Positions 33,552 to 42,556 are shown, numbered from the stretch's first letter. The stretch: 64,000 bases of DNA from Haematococcus lacustris (GCA_030144725.1 JASKMD010000004.1:186001-250000), one strand, 5' to 3'. Notes: generated by a model not told the origin, from the sequence alone. Program-made: numbers and translations.

Positions 33552-36500
33552 CTACCCTCCCCCTCCTCTGTTAGCCCTGAGTCTGTAGCTTGTCTTTGCA
33601 ATAGAATGGGCTGCCTCCATGGCGTGTCTAGTTAACTTGTTGAGCAGCTTGGTAGTGTTGGCTTGTGTGATCCCGAGGGCCAAGAGGTGTTGCCGTGTGT
33701 GCGCTTCGTAGGTTATGCCCCCTATGCCTAGTAGGATTGGTATGATAGCGACCATATGGTCTTCCTTGCGTATGGTCTCGGCTAAGTGGGTGTGTTGAGT
33801 GAGTGCCTTGTTTAATTGGTCCGTCCACCGTGAGTCCGAGCAGTATTTGATTTCTATAATACAGACCCGCTTGGTGTCTTTGCCGTCCTTGCTTGCCTTC
33901 TTATGGGGGGCCACCATGAGGATATCCGGCCTGGTGGTGTGTTTAGTATCTTCTGGTTTCAGTCCGAGTGTCAGGAGTGTTGTGTGTAGCGTGTCGCTGG
34001 GGAGGTCCAGGCTTTCCTTTGCGCCCTTCTCCCAGCTGCCGGTGTCCGCAAAGCTGATGTACCCGCCTAGGGTTCCCTTGCTGATAGCTTTAGTGATGAG
34101 GCGGCCCGCCCCGTTGTGCCTTTCTTGCACCATCGGTAGAGTCTCGCTGCAGCCCGAGAGGAGGTGAGTGGCACTATCCGCATTCCCGCAGAGCGGGCAT
34201 CGGTCATCCGTCGCCCGTTTCCAGCGCATAGCTAGTTTCTGGTTGTATAGCCCTCCGGTACGGTAGAGTAGGGCAGTGCGTTGCGCGTGGGTGGAGATGT
34301 TCGTGTCGATAATCACTCTTTCGCCTGCTCCTTTCGCTGCGGCTTTGGTGATCTCCTGAGTCATCTGGTAGTAGATACTGTCTTGATTGGCAAGGCCCAA
34401 CTTGTGTTTGCGGTGCATGTGTGCCCGCACGCTGTGGCGGCAGTCCGGCAATGGGGCGGGGAGGTCGCCATCGGCTGCGTTGCTGAGCCAGTTCTTCGTC
34501 TCATTCCGTGTGGTCGGGCTGTAGGCCGGGGTGTTGGCGAGCTCTGGGTGGAGCGCCGCAAACTTGGCGAGGGCATCGGCGCCTTCGTTGCCGATGATGC
34601 CCGAGTGGGCCCTGACTTTGTAGAAGTGGATCGTGGCGGGGCTGTCGATGATGAGGGTGGCGATATCGGCCAGGATGTCGTTGTGTCTGTGGGTGATGAG
34701 CGACATCGGGTTAGCGAGGGCTCTGCGGATCTGGTAGAGGGAGCAAAGGCTATCGGTGGCGATACGTTTGGCCCCCGCTTTGAGTGCCGCGTGTATCGCC
34801 GTGAGTTCCGCCCTGTTAATGGTTTTGCTTTCTGGGTCGTTCAGGGCGGCTGTGATGAGGACGTTGTTCTCCGGGAAATAGACCCCCGCCCCGACGCTCT
34901 CCGGAGCTGCCCCCGAGGTCTTAATGCAGCTGCCGTCCGTGTACGCGATCGTGGCCCATTCGGTGATGGCCATCCGTGGCTGCGTCGTGGAATGGTGCGT
35001 GAGTTGTTGGTGGCCGCGCTGGTGCCCCGAGGTGGGGAGGTCCTTGTCCAGCGGCAGGCGCATGTGTTGTTTGTGGCCGCTGGGGGGTGTGGCTGGCTGG
35101 CTTTGATTCGTTGGTCTGTTGCGGATTGGGTGTGTGTCTCGTTGGGGGTGGAGGGCAGTGGCGGTGCTAGCCAGCCATCCTTGGGGGTTGCCTTTGGTGA
35201 CGAGTTGTTGTCCCGCTGCATTCCAGATGACGTAGATGTGGAGGTTGGCGTGCTTGCCTGACTTGGAGCTTCTGGTCTTGGTGGGGGGTATGTTAGCCAG
35301 GTGCTGGCAGTACTCAGGGTAGCGCCGCAGGGTGTCAATGTGTTTAGGGTAGGAGATGCCCTTTTTCCCCGGGATCAGCATGATGGTTGCCATGGCCTCC
35401 TCCTGTGTAGCTGAGTGTATAGCATGGTTGACGCATTTCAGTGCCACTGCATCGTCTGCCGGTACATTCCATGTGGATAAGCCAGTGTGGCGTACCAATA
35501 GGCAGTTGTGGTGTGCCCCAAATGCCGTGTCGTTGGTGTCAGGGCTCCAATAGGTGGTGGTTTCTGGTCTAACTGTGAGTGGATCAGCCCATCTTTGGAC
35601 GGTACTTGGAAAGCTTCGTGTGGCGAGTAGGGTGTTCAGGGCTTTGTCTTGTGCCCCTCTCATGGGGTGGTGGCTGCTCTGTGCGTCCTGTCTCCTTAGG
35701 AGGGCCACTACCTCTGTGGCCAGGTTGCGTGTGTGGGGTGTGTGTTGTAACCAAGCGTGTAGATGTTGGTGTTGGTCTTTTGTCAGGAGGCCAACTGTGC
35801 GACCCGACTCGTCGTGGACCGTTACGTGTTGCACTAAGTCGTGCCGTGGCATAATGGGCTCCCCCGTGCTGAGGCTCATCGCGGGGGCGGTCATGTGGGG
35901 GTGAAGTTGGAGGAAGGTTTCGCAATTGCCCGTCCCGACGATGTCCGTCTGCGGGTTGATGGGGTAGGTGTGGAAGGTGGCCTTCGAGTGCAGGTTGGTG
36001 CACCGGGGTAGCCAGGTGTGCGGGTCCGGTAGTCCCTGTCGGGTGTGGGCCGGCAGGTGCGTGTCGGGCCTCGCATGCCTGGCCTCTTGTATCTGCCTAT
36101 TTTCCTCGTCGTAGTCGTTGCGCTTTGCTATGTAGTCTAGGTGTGCCGTGATGAGCGGCGCCGGTTCGAGAGTGGGGTGCCAGTGTACTCGTATGAGGTC
36201 CGAGTGTGCTGACTGACGCATGGTAGTCTTGAAGTCATTGCTGCCAAACTTGCATATAGGGCACAGCCAGTATCCTGGTTCCTTGTGTCCTGACAGGTGG
36301 GCTTCCTCGAGGCAGGCTGGGTGGTAGGCCCTCTTGCAGCTGTGGCACATTGGGCTGTCTCCTTTTGGTAGCCAGCACAGCTCACAGGTGCACACGTCCT
36401 TAGCCTCTTCCCTGCTGATGGTCTCTATGTGTGTGGGTGTATAGCCTTCTTCTGCACATAGTGGTAAAGCCCATCTGTCTATGACTGTGGGCTTCCAATG

Positions 36501-39338
36501 TACCTTGTAGTAGTTTTCCTTGTTGATGCCGTCCCATTGCCAGCCATCTATGCTGGTAATGGCCTCTTGGTGGCCGTACATGGCCCCTAGTATGCAGCCT
36601 AGGTTCTTGGGTTTACAACGGCAGGCTTTATCCACCTTCCAGCTGGAGAGACCTGGGAGGTCAAGGCCTACTATGCGCACTATATCCTGCGGGATAGTTT
36701 GGGTCTGTCTGCCCTCATTGTTCCGTTTCGTGCCCGCCTTAGGTGGAGTGGGCTTCGTTGGGGCCGATTGTGTTGCTCGTTGCTCTCGTTTCAGCAGGCG
36801 TGAGCTCGTCCTAATGGCCTCGTGGGCTGCGGGTGCCGCTGCGGTCCGGTCCGCCGTTGCCGGTTGAGTTGCGTGCTTGACCGCATACGCTTTCATATCC
36901 ATATAGCGAGTTCTGGTGTCTGGCACTGCGGGTGTGGGCGCAAGTTCCGTGAGGCCCGCGGCCCATGTTGTGATTTTGCGCTGGTCGGGCGGGAGGTCGA
37001 GTGATGTGTTGCGGCTGTCTCGGATGGCACGCGTTGCGGTCGCGTCTGGGCATGAGGGTTGGGCCGCCATGGCCGCAAGTTTGTTGAGAGCGATGATGTG
37101 CTTCTGCTTGACCTTTTTCCCGTACTTCGATGTGAGCATGCTACCGGTGATGATGTGTGTGTTGCCCTTGCAGCTGAGTTCAGAAGCGTGCGTGATGCCT
37201 AGGCTTTTGAGGCAGGTGATGCTGGCGCTGACGACATCGTGTGCTTGAGAGCTGCTGGCCTGTGTGATGAGGCGGCCGAGTGTTTGGCACTCTTCATGGT
37301 AGAGAGGTAGCCCCTCTTCCGTGGCCGACAGTCCGGATATAGAGGCATAGACTAGCTGCCGTGCCCTAAGGGTGTGATGAAGGAGGGTGAGCATGCGGTG
37401 TCCTTGTGTGCTAGCCTGGGTACTGAGCCATGTGATTTGTTTGTGCAGCATGCTCCTCGATATGTGGGCGTGTGCCACATCTGTGGACTGGAGACTGTGT
37501 ATGAGGGCTGTCGTGTTGCGAGCGTGGTATTCCTGGGCTGTGGAGCTGATGCCCATGCCTAGCTTCTCGGCGTCTTCTCTGATGATGGCATTGGGCGTTC
37601 CAAGGGGGAGTCTGAGTTTAAGCTTCACGCATTGATTGATGGACCTGTCGTACAGCTCAAGGTCCCCTGGGGTGCAGGGCACGGCACAGAAGCTGTAGGC
37701 TAGGCTGGGTATGATGGCCGTGCGGATGATGTGTATGGCCTGTCTAGCGCTAGCAAAGGAGCGTCTGAGTCTCTCAAGTTTTTGGCGGAGCTGGGTAATC
37801 ATAGCTGTGTGTTGTGGTTTCCAGTCCAGCGTCATGGTGATGAGCACCCCCAGGTAGGTGAAGGGTGAGGTCGGGCGGTGGTAGGTGACGGGTTTCCCTT
37901 GTAGGCTGACGGTTTGGAGTTGTTGGCGGGCCCGCTTGTCCGCTTCGGCCGCGTTGCTGCACATGCCGGTTTCGACCGAGTGATGCAGCGCCGCTGTTGC
38001 GAGGGTTTTACTGTGTGAGATGATGAGGTGACCCCAGTCCGAGAAGGCCGAGAGTTTGTCCGCTTGGCATCGGAGGTTGCGAAGGGTGTTGCAGAGTATA
38101 GCTATGTCGTCCGCATAGTCGATGCTGCTGACGGTGGCGCGTTCCCCGCTGTCGGCCGTTGCTGATTTGAATTTATAGCCCCTCGCGCCCGCTTGCAGCC
38201 ATCGCAGGAGGGGTTCGATGTAAATGAGGAATAGGAAGGGCGAGAGAGAGTCGCCTTGTATGGTGCCCCGGTTGACGGATACCGGGTCAGTGTGGCCGTA
38301 GGGTGTTTTAAAGCGCGTTGTAGCGCCCGTGTATAGGTCCTTAACTGCGTCGGTCGCGTCCGTGGGGAAGCCTAGGTCATGCATGATCCAGAGTAGTTTG
38401 TCTTGGCAGGTGGTGTTGAACGCGCTGGTGAAGTCGACCAGGAGCGCGTAGATATCCGCCTTGGCCAGCTTGGCATCCTCAAGGGCCATGACAAGCATCT
38501 GTAGCTGTTGTGTGGTGTTCCTGTGGGAGCGGAACCCTGCTTGGTTCTTGCTGAGCATCCCATTAGCTTCAGCATACTCAGACAGTGTCTTGGTAATGAG
38601 GCTGGTCCACAGCTTATAAACGGTGTTGGCTAGGCCCACTGGCCTGTAGGAGTTGAGGTCCGTTTCTTGCCCCTTGTCCTTGTAGAGCAGGCACGTGTCA
38701 CTGGTCTTCCACGTGGTGGGTGTGCCGCCTGTTGCCCACATGATGATGAAGAGCTGGTGGATGGTTTCCCGCATCTCCCATGGCAGCATCTTGATGATTT
38801 CATTTTCCACGCCGTCTGGTCCCGGGGCTTTGCCTCCTGCCAGCCTGCTGATGCATTCCTGGAAGCCTGCCTTGTCCATGATGGCTGTGTGCAGCCAGTG
38901 TATGTTTTGGCATGCGTGTATAGAGAAGGCGTCGTCTGCTTTTGCGCGAGCCCACGGGTAGTTTCGTGTCTGTGTGTTAGTGTAGTGGCCAGTCTTGGGG
39001 GTCGGGGCCGACAGCTTCTGCCCGTATGCGGTGGTGATTATCCGGTTTAGGTCGGCGGGGGCGGTGCATATGGTTTTGGTGTCAGGATCAGCTAGCGCCT
39101 GCAGGCCTTTGTGGTCGGTGCGGGACGGGCGTAGGATACGTTTGTTAGCCTTCTTGGGCTGGGTGCTGATCAGTTGTTGCATTCTGACACGAGCTTGTGC
39201 GATGGCAAGTGCGGAATCCTCATCGTCTAGTTGGTGGATTTGGTCGCGGTACGTATTGGCCAGTTGGGCTAACGCGGCCTGCACGTGATTTTCGGTTGGG
39301 TCTCCTTGGCACGGTGAGCCACATCGCTGAGGCCCCAT
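33552..39338 (-). CDS. LINE polyprotein: RT, PHD finger, RNase H, CCHC, nuclease
   Basis: 1928 codons, uninterrupted. Reverse transcriptase at about residues 165-470: GKAPGPDG (~168), NSYRPVGLANTVYKL, LVDFTSAFNT, QGDSLSPFLF, DYADD (~406), YLGVLI. PHD-type C4HC3 finger at ~981-1031: CELC, MCHSC, HPAC, WLCPIC. RNase H at ~1464-1590 with TDGS, RAELTAI, ATDSL and HSGIIGNEGAD supplying the D-E-D-H/D set. CCHC at ~1713-1729 (CPLC...HLLSGC). PD-(D/E)xK-type signature RPDIL (~1801) and IIEIKYC (~1826), as in restriction-like LINE endonucleases. It would copy element RNA into nicked chromosomal DNA. The ATG at 39336-39338 lies inside the 120-base segment shared with 42276-42395, so it may not be the native start. 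Residue positions are estimates. Confidence 0.92.
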   Translation of the reverse strand: MGPQRCGSPCQGDPTENHVQAALAQLANTYRDQIHQLDDEDSALAIAQARVRMQQLISTQPKKANKRILRPSRTDHKGLQALADPDTKTICTAPADLNRIITTAYGQKLSAPTPKTGHYTNTQTRNYPWARAKADDAFSIHACQNIHWLHTAIMDKAGFQECISRLAGGKAPGPDGVENEIIKMLPWEMRETIHQLFIIMWATGGTPTTWKTSDTCLLYKDKGQETDLNSYRPVGLANTVYKLWTSLITKTLSEYAEANGMLSKNQAGFRSHRNTTQQLQMLVMALEDAKLAKADIYALLVDFTSAFNTTCQDKLLWIMHDLGFPTDATDAVKDLYTGATTRFKTPYGHTDPVSVNRGTIQGDSLSPFLFLIYIEPLLRWLQAGARGYKFKSATADSGERATVSSIDYADDIAILCNTLRNLRCQADKLSAFSDWGHLIISHSKTLATAALHHSVETGMCSNAAEADKRARQQLQTVSLQGKPVTYHRPTSPFTYLGVLITMTLDWKPQHTAMITQLRQKLERLRRSFASARQAIHIIRTAIIPSLAYSFCAVPCTPGDLELYDRSINQCVKLKLRLPLGTPNAIIREDAEKLGMGISSTAQEYHARNTTALIHSLQSTDVAHAHISRSMLHKQITWLSTQASTQGHRMLTLLHHTLRARQLVYASISGLSATEEGLPLYHEECQTLGRLITQASSSQAHDVVSASITCLKSLGITHASELSCKGNTHIITGSMLTSKYGKKVKQKHIIALNKLAAMAAQPSCPDATATRAIRDSRNTSLDLPPDQRKITTWAAGLTELAPTPAVPDTRTRYMDMKAYAVKHATQPATADRTAAAPAAHEAIRTSSRLLKREQRATQSAPTKPTPPKAGTKRNNEGRQTQTIPQDIVRIVGLDLPGLSSWKVDKACRCKPKNLGCILGAMYGHQEAITSIDGWQWDGINKENYYKVHWKPTVIDRWALPLCAEEGYTPTHIETISREEAKDVCTCELCWLPKGDSPMCHSCKRAYHPACLEEAHLSGHKEPGYWLCPICKFGSNDFKTTMRQSAHSDLIRVHWHPTLEPAPLITAHLDYIAKRNDYDEENRQIQEARHARPDTHLPAHTRQGLPDPHTWLPRCTNLHSKATFHTYPINPQTDIVGTGNCETFLQLHPHMTAPAMSLSTGEPIMPRHDLVQHVTVHDESGRTVGLLTKDQHQHLHAWLQHTPHTRNLATEVVALLRRQDAQSSHHPMRGAQDKALNTLLATRSFPSTVQRWADPLTVRPETTTYWSPDTNDTAFGAHHNCLLVRHTGLSTWNVPADDAVALKCVNHAIHSATQEEAMATIMLIPGKKGISYPKHIDTLRRYPEYCQHLANIPPTKTRSSKSGKHANLHIYVIWNAAGQQLVTKGNPQGWLASTATALHPQRDTHPIRNRPTNQSQPATPPSGHKQHMRLPLDKDLPTSGHQRGHQQLTHHSTTQPRMAITEWATIAYTDGSCIKTSGAAPESVGAGVYFPENNVLITAALNDPESKTINRAELTAIHAALKAGAKRIATDSLCSLYQIRRALANPMSLITHRHNDILADIATLIIDSPATIHFYKVRAHSGIIGNEGADALAKFAALHPELANTPAYSPTTRNETKNWLSNAADGDLPAPLPDCRHSVRAHMHRKHKLGLANQDSIYYQMTQEITKAAAKGAGERVIIDTNISTHAQRTALLYRTGGLYNQKLAMRWKRATDDRCPLCGNADSATHLLSGCSETLPMVQERHNGAGRLITKAISKGTLGGYISFADTGSWEKGAKESLDLPSDTLHTTLLTLGLKPEDTKHTTRPDILMVAPHKKASKDGKDTKRVCIIEIKYCSDSRWTDQLNKALTQHTHLAETIRKEDHMVAIIPILLGIGGITYEAHTRQHLLALGITQANTTKLLNKLTRHAMEAAHSIAKTSYRLRANRGGGG

Positions 39339-39417
39339 CTACCTAGCGTAGTGAGCTGGTTGTGCACAAATGGAATGTCCGGCTGACACCCAACGCGATG
39401 TCTGCCGGGCGTGCAGG
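39298..39417 (-). repeat. 120-bp segment inverted relative to 42276-42395
   Basis: Read on the minus strand it matches 42276-42395 with about nine differences by eye. Homology ends sharply at GGAGACCC: beyond this the minus strand is LINE coding sequence, the other copy is unrelated. This marks a junction, either of a chimeric 5' end or of two older elements. Confidence 0.85.
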
Positions 39418-39420
39418 TCG

Positions 39421-39475
39421 GGCGCCCCCAACTAACAGAAAACCTACCCCTGGTAGTAGGACGGCTGTATCTTTG
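39421..39475 (+). repeat. Right flanking direct repeat of LINE copy B
   Basis: Exact 55-base match to 33385-33439. Sequence to the right (CACTCACTGCGCC) is the presumed original continuation of the target. Confidence 0.75.
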
Positions 39476-39797
39476 CACTCACTGCGCCAAATATTATGCT
39501 GAATGATTCACAATGTAGCTAACCCAGCCAGCTACCTCTCACCCATCCAGAATAATCATACACTGGGTAGGCCGTGCACAGCAAAGCGTCAAAGTTAGTG
39601 ATTCAAATTTGAACCGTTGCGGAGCATGTAGTCATCGTTACGACCGCCCGCGTCGCTTAGGCTGCTCTACGCGAGCATGCGCGTCGGCAGCAACAGTCGG
39701 ATTGGAAAACGGTTGCGGGATTGTGGCACGGAGGCAGTTGGCAGGTGCGGTTGGGAGAGGTGGCCACTTCAACCTATGTCTAACTATGTCTCGTGTA
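39476..39797. other. Intergenic, no feature seen
   Basis: About 320 bases, less GC-rich than its surroundings (for example ATTCAAATTTGAA near 39600). No reading frame or repeat recognised. Confidence 0.5.
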
Positions 39798-41048
39798 TCA
39801 CCGCTTGCGCTTGGCAGCTGTCTGGGGCTGCCCCAACCCAGCAGGTGTGGTACGCTTGCGGAGCGTGCGGCCAGGAGCTGGCGCTTGAGCCATAGCAGCC
39901 TGCCCCTCGGTGGCGATTGCAGCTAGTGCCAACTGATACATGTGGCCGAAATCAGGTGATGCAGGCGGCCCTTTGCCCCACGAGCTCCAGCCCTGCTGCT
40001 GGGGTGGTTGCTGTGGGGGTGGCTGTGAGGGTGGGTGGGGCTGTGGGGGGGGCACACCAGCTGGCACAACTCTGTTGCATCCTGCTATTGTTGCTGCTGC
40101 TGCCACCCGCTGCTGGCTTGCAAGGTCCCCCACATTCACCACAACCACCCCAACACTGCAAGCAGCTGCTGTGGCTTTGCGTGCGGCTGTGGCTGGTGCC
40201 CTGGCTACGGCTCCAGCCACCTCATGCTCCCGCACCGCAGCGCGAAGCTTAGGCAGCTGCAGCGTGAAGTCTTGCACATCTATGTTGTTGAGGGTGGACC
40301 TATGTGTGTGCAGGGACATATGCTCAAGGAGCGCAGGCAGCTCCATGAAGCGGCCAGCTCCATGCTTCAGCAGCTGCAGCAAGGACTCCACCGGGGCATT
40401 GGAGGTGGGACATGCCAGGAAGTACACCTCGAGGTGGAGGCGCAACCCGGTGCTGCATGGGCTGCCCTCAGCCATGGCCCGAATGTCCTGTTGGAACTGG
40501 CGCCACGTGCTGTGGGGGTCCCACACACCCAGGTCACTCTGCCCCTCGTCCATGCGCAGGGCTGCACACTGCACCACCATGGCGGCTACTTCTTTGCACG
40601 ACTGCGGGTCTGACCCCCCCAGCGCAGCCATGAGGTGAGGCATGTCCAGCTGCCGTTTGCAGTGCTGTCTGTAGTAGTCCTCCATGGCTGCACAATGCTG
40701 CTGTAAGTAGGTGGCCAGCTGCTGCTTCTGCTGCTCCTGTTGATCAATCGGCACTAGCTGCTGTAGCTTGTTGTGCAGCTGTGACAGCAGCTGCGCGTTG
40801 TTGCCCCATGGCTGTTGCAGACCCTTGCAAACCTGCTGGATGTGGCGGTACAACTCAAAGGCATGCAAGCCGTCGTCCTTGCTGGCCCACAGCAACTCAG
40901 GCATGAGGTATGTCTGGCCCACCACTGCCACAACGGCGATCCTCAGCAACAGATCAGAGTCCTGCAGGTGCTTGCATAGCTCACGAGCCCAGGCAGGCGC
41001 CCGCCGCTGCTGGCACTCTACTACCTCAGCCACAGCCTCCCCCGCATG
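39798..41048 (-). pseudogene. hAT-like transposase C-terminal region, split by TRIM
   Basis: About 411 codons open on the minus strand, entering from the TRIM at 41048 in frame (the first visible start would be a GTG at 41033) and ending in the basic tail AAKRKR. The segment around DYYRQHCKRQLDMPHLMAALGGSDP resembles EYYTKRMHFLGDFPYLAAALGDPSP in the transposase at 53793-55270, and PTSNAPVESLLQLLKH resembles the hAT C-terminal dimerisation motif and ITNAASETALKPLNN of the same protein. Catalytic N-terminal parts are not seen here. Joining 41382 to 41048 keeps the frame open (VWRHAGEAVAE), so the gene was interrupted by the TRIM. Family assignment is from motif similarity, moderate confidence. 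Confidence 0.55.
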
Positions 41049-41381
41049 TGTTACGTGGGTATATAATGCACCGGATGTGCACCACTAACATCTCGCGAGC
41101 ACCTAATCCAACGCAACATTGGTTTCCGACCGATACCCAATGTGTCGAGAGGACACGGGTTCGATCCTTGGAGATTGCGTGGTGTCTCTCCCACATCCGG
41201 TAGAAAGATTACCTGGATGGGGTGTCGCTCACTCGTGTGCACCGAAAACGCCCAAGGCAAGGCCTTGTAGAGCTAAGGGCCCGAGGACGGACCCCAATAG
41301 GCGGGGAGGATTGTTACGTGGGTATATAATGCACCGGATGTGCACCACTAACATCTCGCGAGCACCTATTCCAACGCAACA
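41049..41381. mobile_element. TRIM (miniature LTR retrotransposon), 333 bp
   Basis: Two 70-base direct terminal repeats (41049-41118 and 41312-41381) begin TGTTACGTGGG and end CAACGCAACA, differing at one base (CTAATCC against CTATTCC). A 5-base target duplication GCATG flanks it (41044-41048 and 41382-41386). One base after the left repeat is TGGTTTCCGACC, a tRNA-primer-site-like sequence; before the right repeat is GGCGGGGAGGA, a polypurine tract. The 193-base interior codes for nothing and contains GGTTCGATCC, a tRNA B-box-like word. All hallmarks of a TRIM are present. Confidence 0.93.
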
Positions 41382-42020
41382 GCATGCCGCCAGACGGCAA
41401 GCAGTGATGAGGCAGCAGTGATGAGGCTACTTCTTTTGCAGCTGTTGACGCTTCTTCTTGCTGGGCCTTTTACCCCCCATGGTGGTGGCTAGGGCTACTG
41501 GGGGGCGGGGGGGGGGGGGAGGGGGAGCAGGCAGCGAGCAAGGGATGGGTGGGCTGGGAGGGGGTGGGCTGGGAGGGGTGGGCTGGGAGGGGTTGGGCTG
41601 GGAGGGGTAGGGCTGGGAGGGGGTAGGCTGGGAGGGGGTGGGTTGGGAGGGGTGGGCTGGGCTGGGAGTGGGTGGGCTGGGAGGGGTTGGGCTGGGAGGG
41701 GTAGGGCTGGGAGGGGGTAGGCTGGGAGGGGGTGGGTTGGGAGGGGTGGGCTGGGCTGGGAGTGGGTGGGCTGGGAGGGGTTGGGCTGGGAGGGGTTGGG
41801 CTGGGAGGGGGTAGGCTGGGAGGGGGTGGGTTGGGAGGGGTGGGCTGGGCTGGGAGTGGGTGGGCTGGGAGGGGTTGGGCTGGGAGGGGGTGGGCTGGGA
41901 GGGAATGGGTTGGGAGGGGTGGGCTCCTGCAATGAGGTGGGCTCCTGCAATGATGGGTGGAGGGGGGGCGGGCATGGTGGGATGTTGCATGCCGTGGCCT
42001 AGAACCTGCCTAGTGAACAT
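41382..42020 (-). CDS. Proline-rich repeat frame, possible exon
   Basis: A minus-strand frame (41427-42020) encodes SQPTPSQPNPSQP-type repeats followed by a lysine-rich end (KKKRQQLQKK). It is driven by a G-rich minisatellite, so it may be a composition artefact. It could also be an exon of the same transposon gene, since it lies between the transposase-like and coiled-coil frames on the same strand and a splice-acceptor-like TTGCAG|GAGCCC precedes it near 41935-41955. Not otherwise recognised. Confidence 0.3.
41520..41935 (+). repeat. GGGCTGGGAGGGG minisatellite with 94-bp higher-order period
   Basis: Basic unit of 14-16 bases (GGGCTGGGAGGGG plus T, TA or GT). The variant word TGGGCTGGGCTGGGAGTGGG recurs at 41653, 41747 and 41841, exactly 94 bases apart, showing higher-order amplification of a block of units. 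A run of about 12 G precedes it near 41509. Confidence 0.9.
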
Positions 42021-42275
42021 GATGTAACTTTGAAGCTGTCAAACTGAACGAGGCCTGGGCTGTTTGTTGTGCGGTTTGTTTCACTAGATGCGCCAATGGG
42101 TAAAGAACACACATTTCGTAGCCATTTTTTTGTGGGTGCAGCGGATGCAACACAGTGGAGGACACAGTGGAGGAGGGGGGGTGTAAGCCGTTGATACCTG
42201 AGTGTGCGCCGACCCAAATGTGTTATTCGGCGGAAGCGAGTACGATTATATGTTTCATTCACCCCGTCTAGGCGC

Positions 42276-42395
42276 CCTGCACGCCAAGCAGACATCGCGT
42301 TGGGTGTTGGCCGGACATTCCGTTTGTGCACAATCAGCTCACTACGCTAGGTAGATGGGGTCTCAGCGATGTGGCTCACCGTGCCAAGGAGACCC
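42276..42395 (+). repeat. 120-bp segment matching LINE 5' end, inverted
   Basis: See 39298-39417. Here it is on the + strand and, after GGAGACCC, continues into a frame reading RLADVICSRAHVAVREQRLQWLA up to a stop near 42477; the protein source is not recognised. Confidence 0.85.
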
Positions 42396-42556
42396 GTCTC
42401 GCCGATGTGATTTGTTCGCGGGCACATGTGGCAGTACGCGAGCAGAGACTCCAATGGCTTGCGCTGATGGTCAGATAACGCGGGCTAAACCGCCAATGCC
42501 AATGTGATAAGCGCTATTGAAAACGGTGCAGTATTGAGGGAGCAGTCGCATGCATA

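Larger units (their letters stand above)
20121..39255. repeat. Large duplicated block, copy B
   Basis: Second copy of 1-19130. The only difference I can identify is one additional 5-base unit in the GGGGC array (531 against 526 bases). Unlike copy A it is continuous on both sides, so it is the better reference for the locus. Confidence 0.95.
33440..39420 (-). mobile_element. LINE retrotransposon (Dualen/RandI-like), copy B
   Basis: Complete between two 55-base direct repeats. In element orientation: a 120-base 5' segment (39417-39298) also found inverted at 42276-42395, a single long reading frame, a 3' untranslated region with a CCGGT-GAAT-ACCGG stem-loop (33464-33477), and a (TTC)n tail (33440-33459). 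No apurinic-type endonuclease domain lies upstream of the RT, so the copy is probably 5'-truncated. RT plus RNase H plus C-terminal CCHC and restriction-like nuclease motifs fit the Dualen/RandI clade described in Chlamydomonas; clade placement is inferred from domain content only. Confidence 0.92.
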
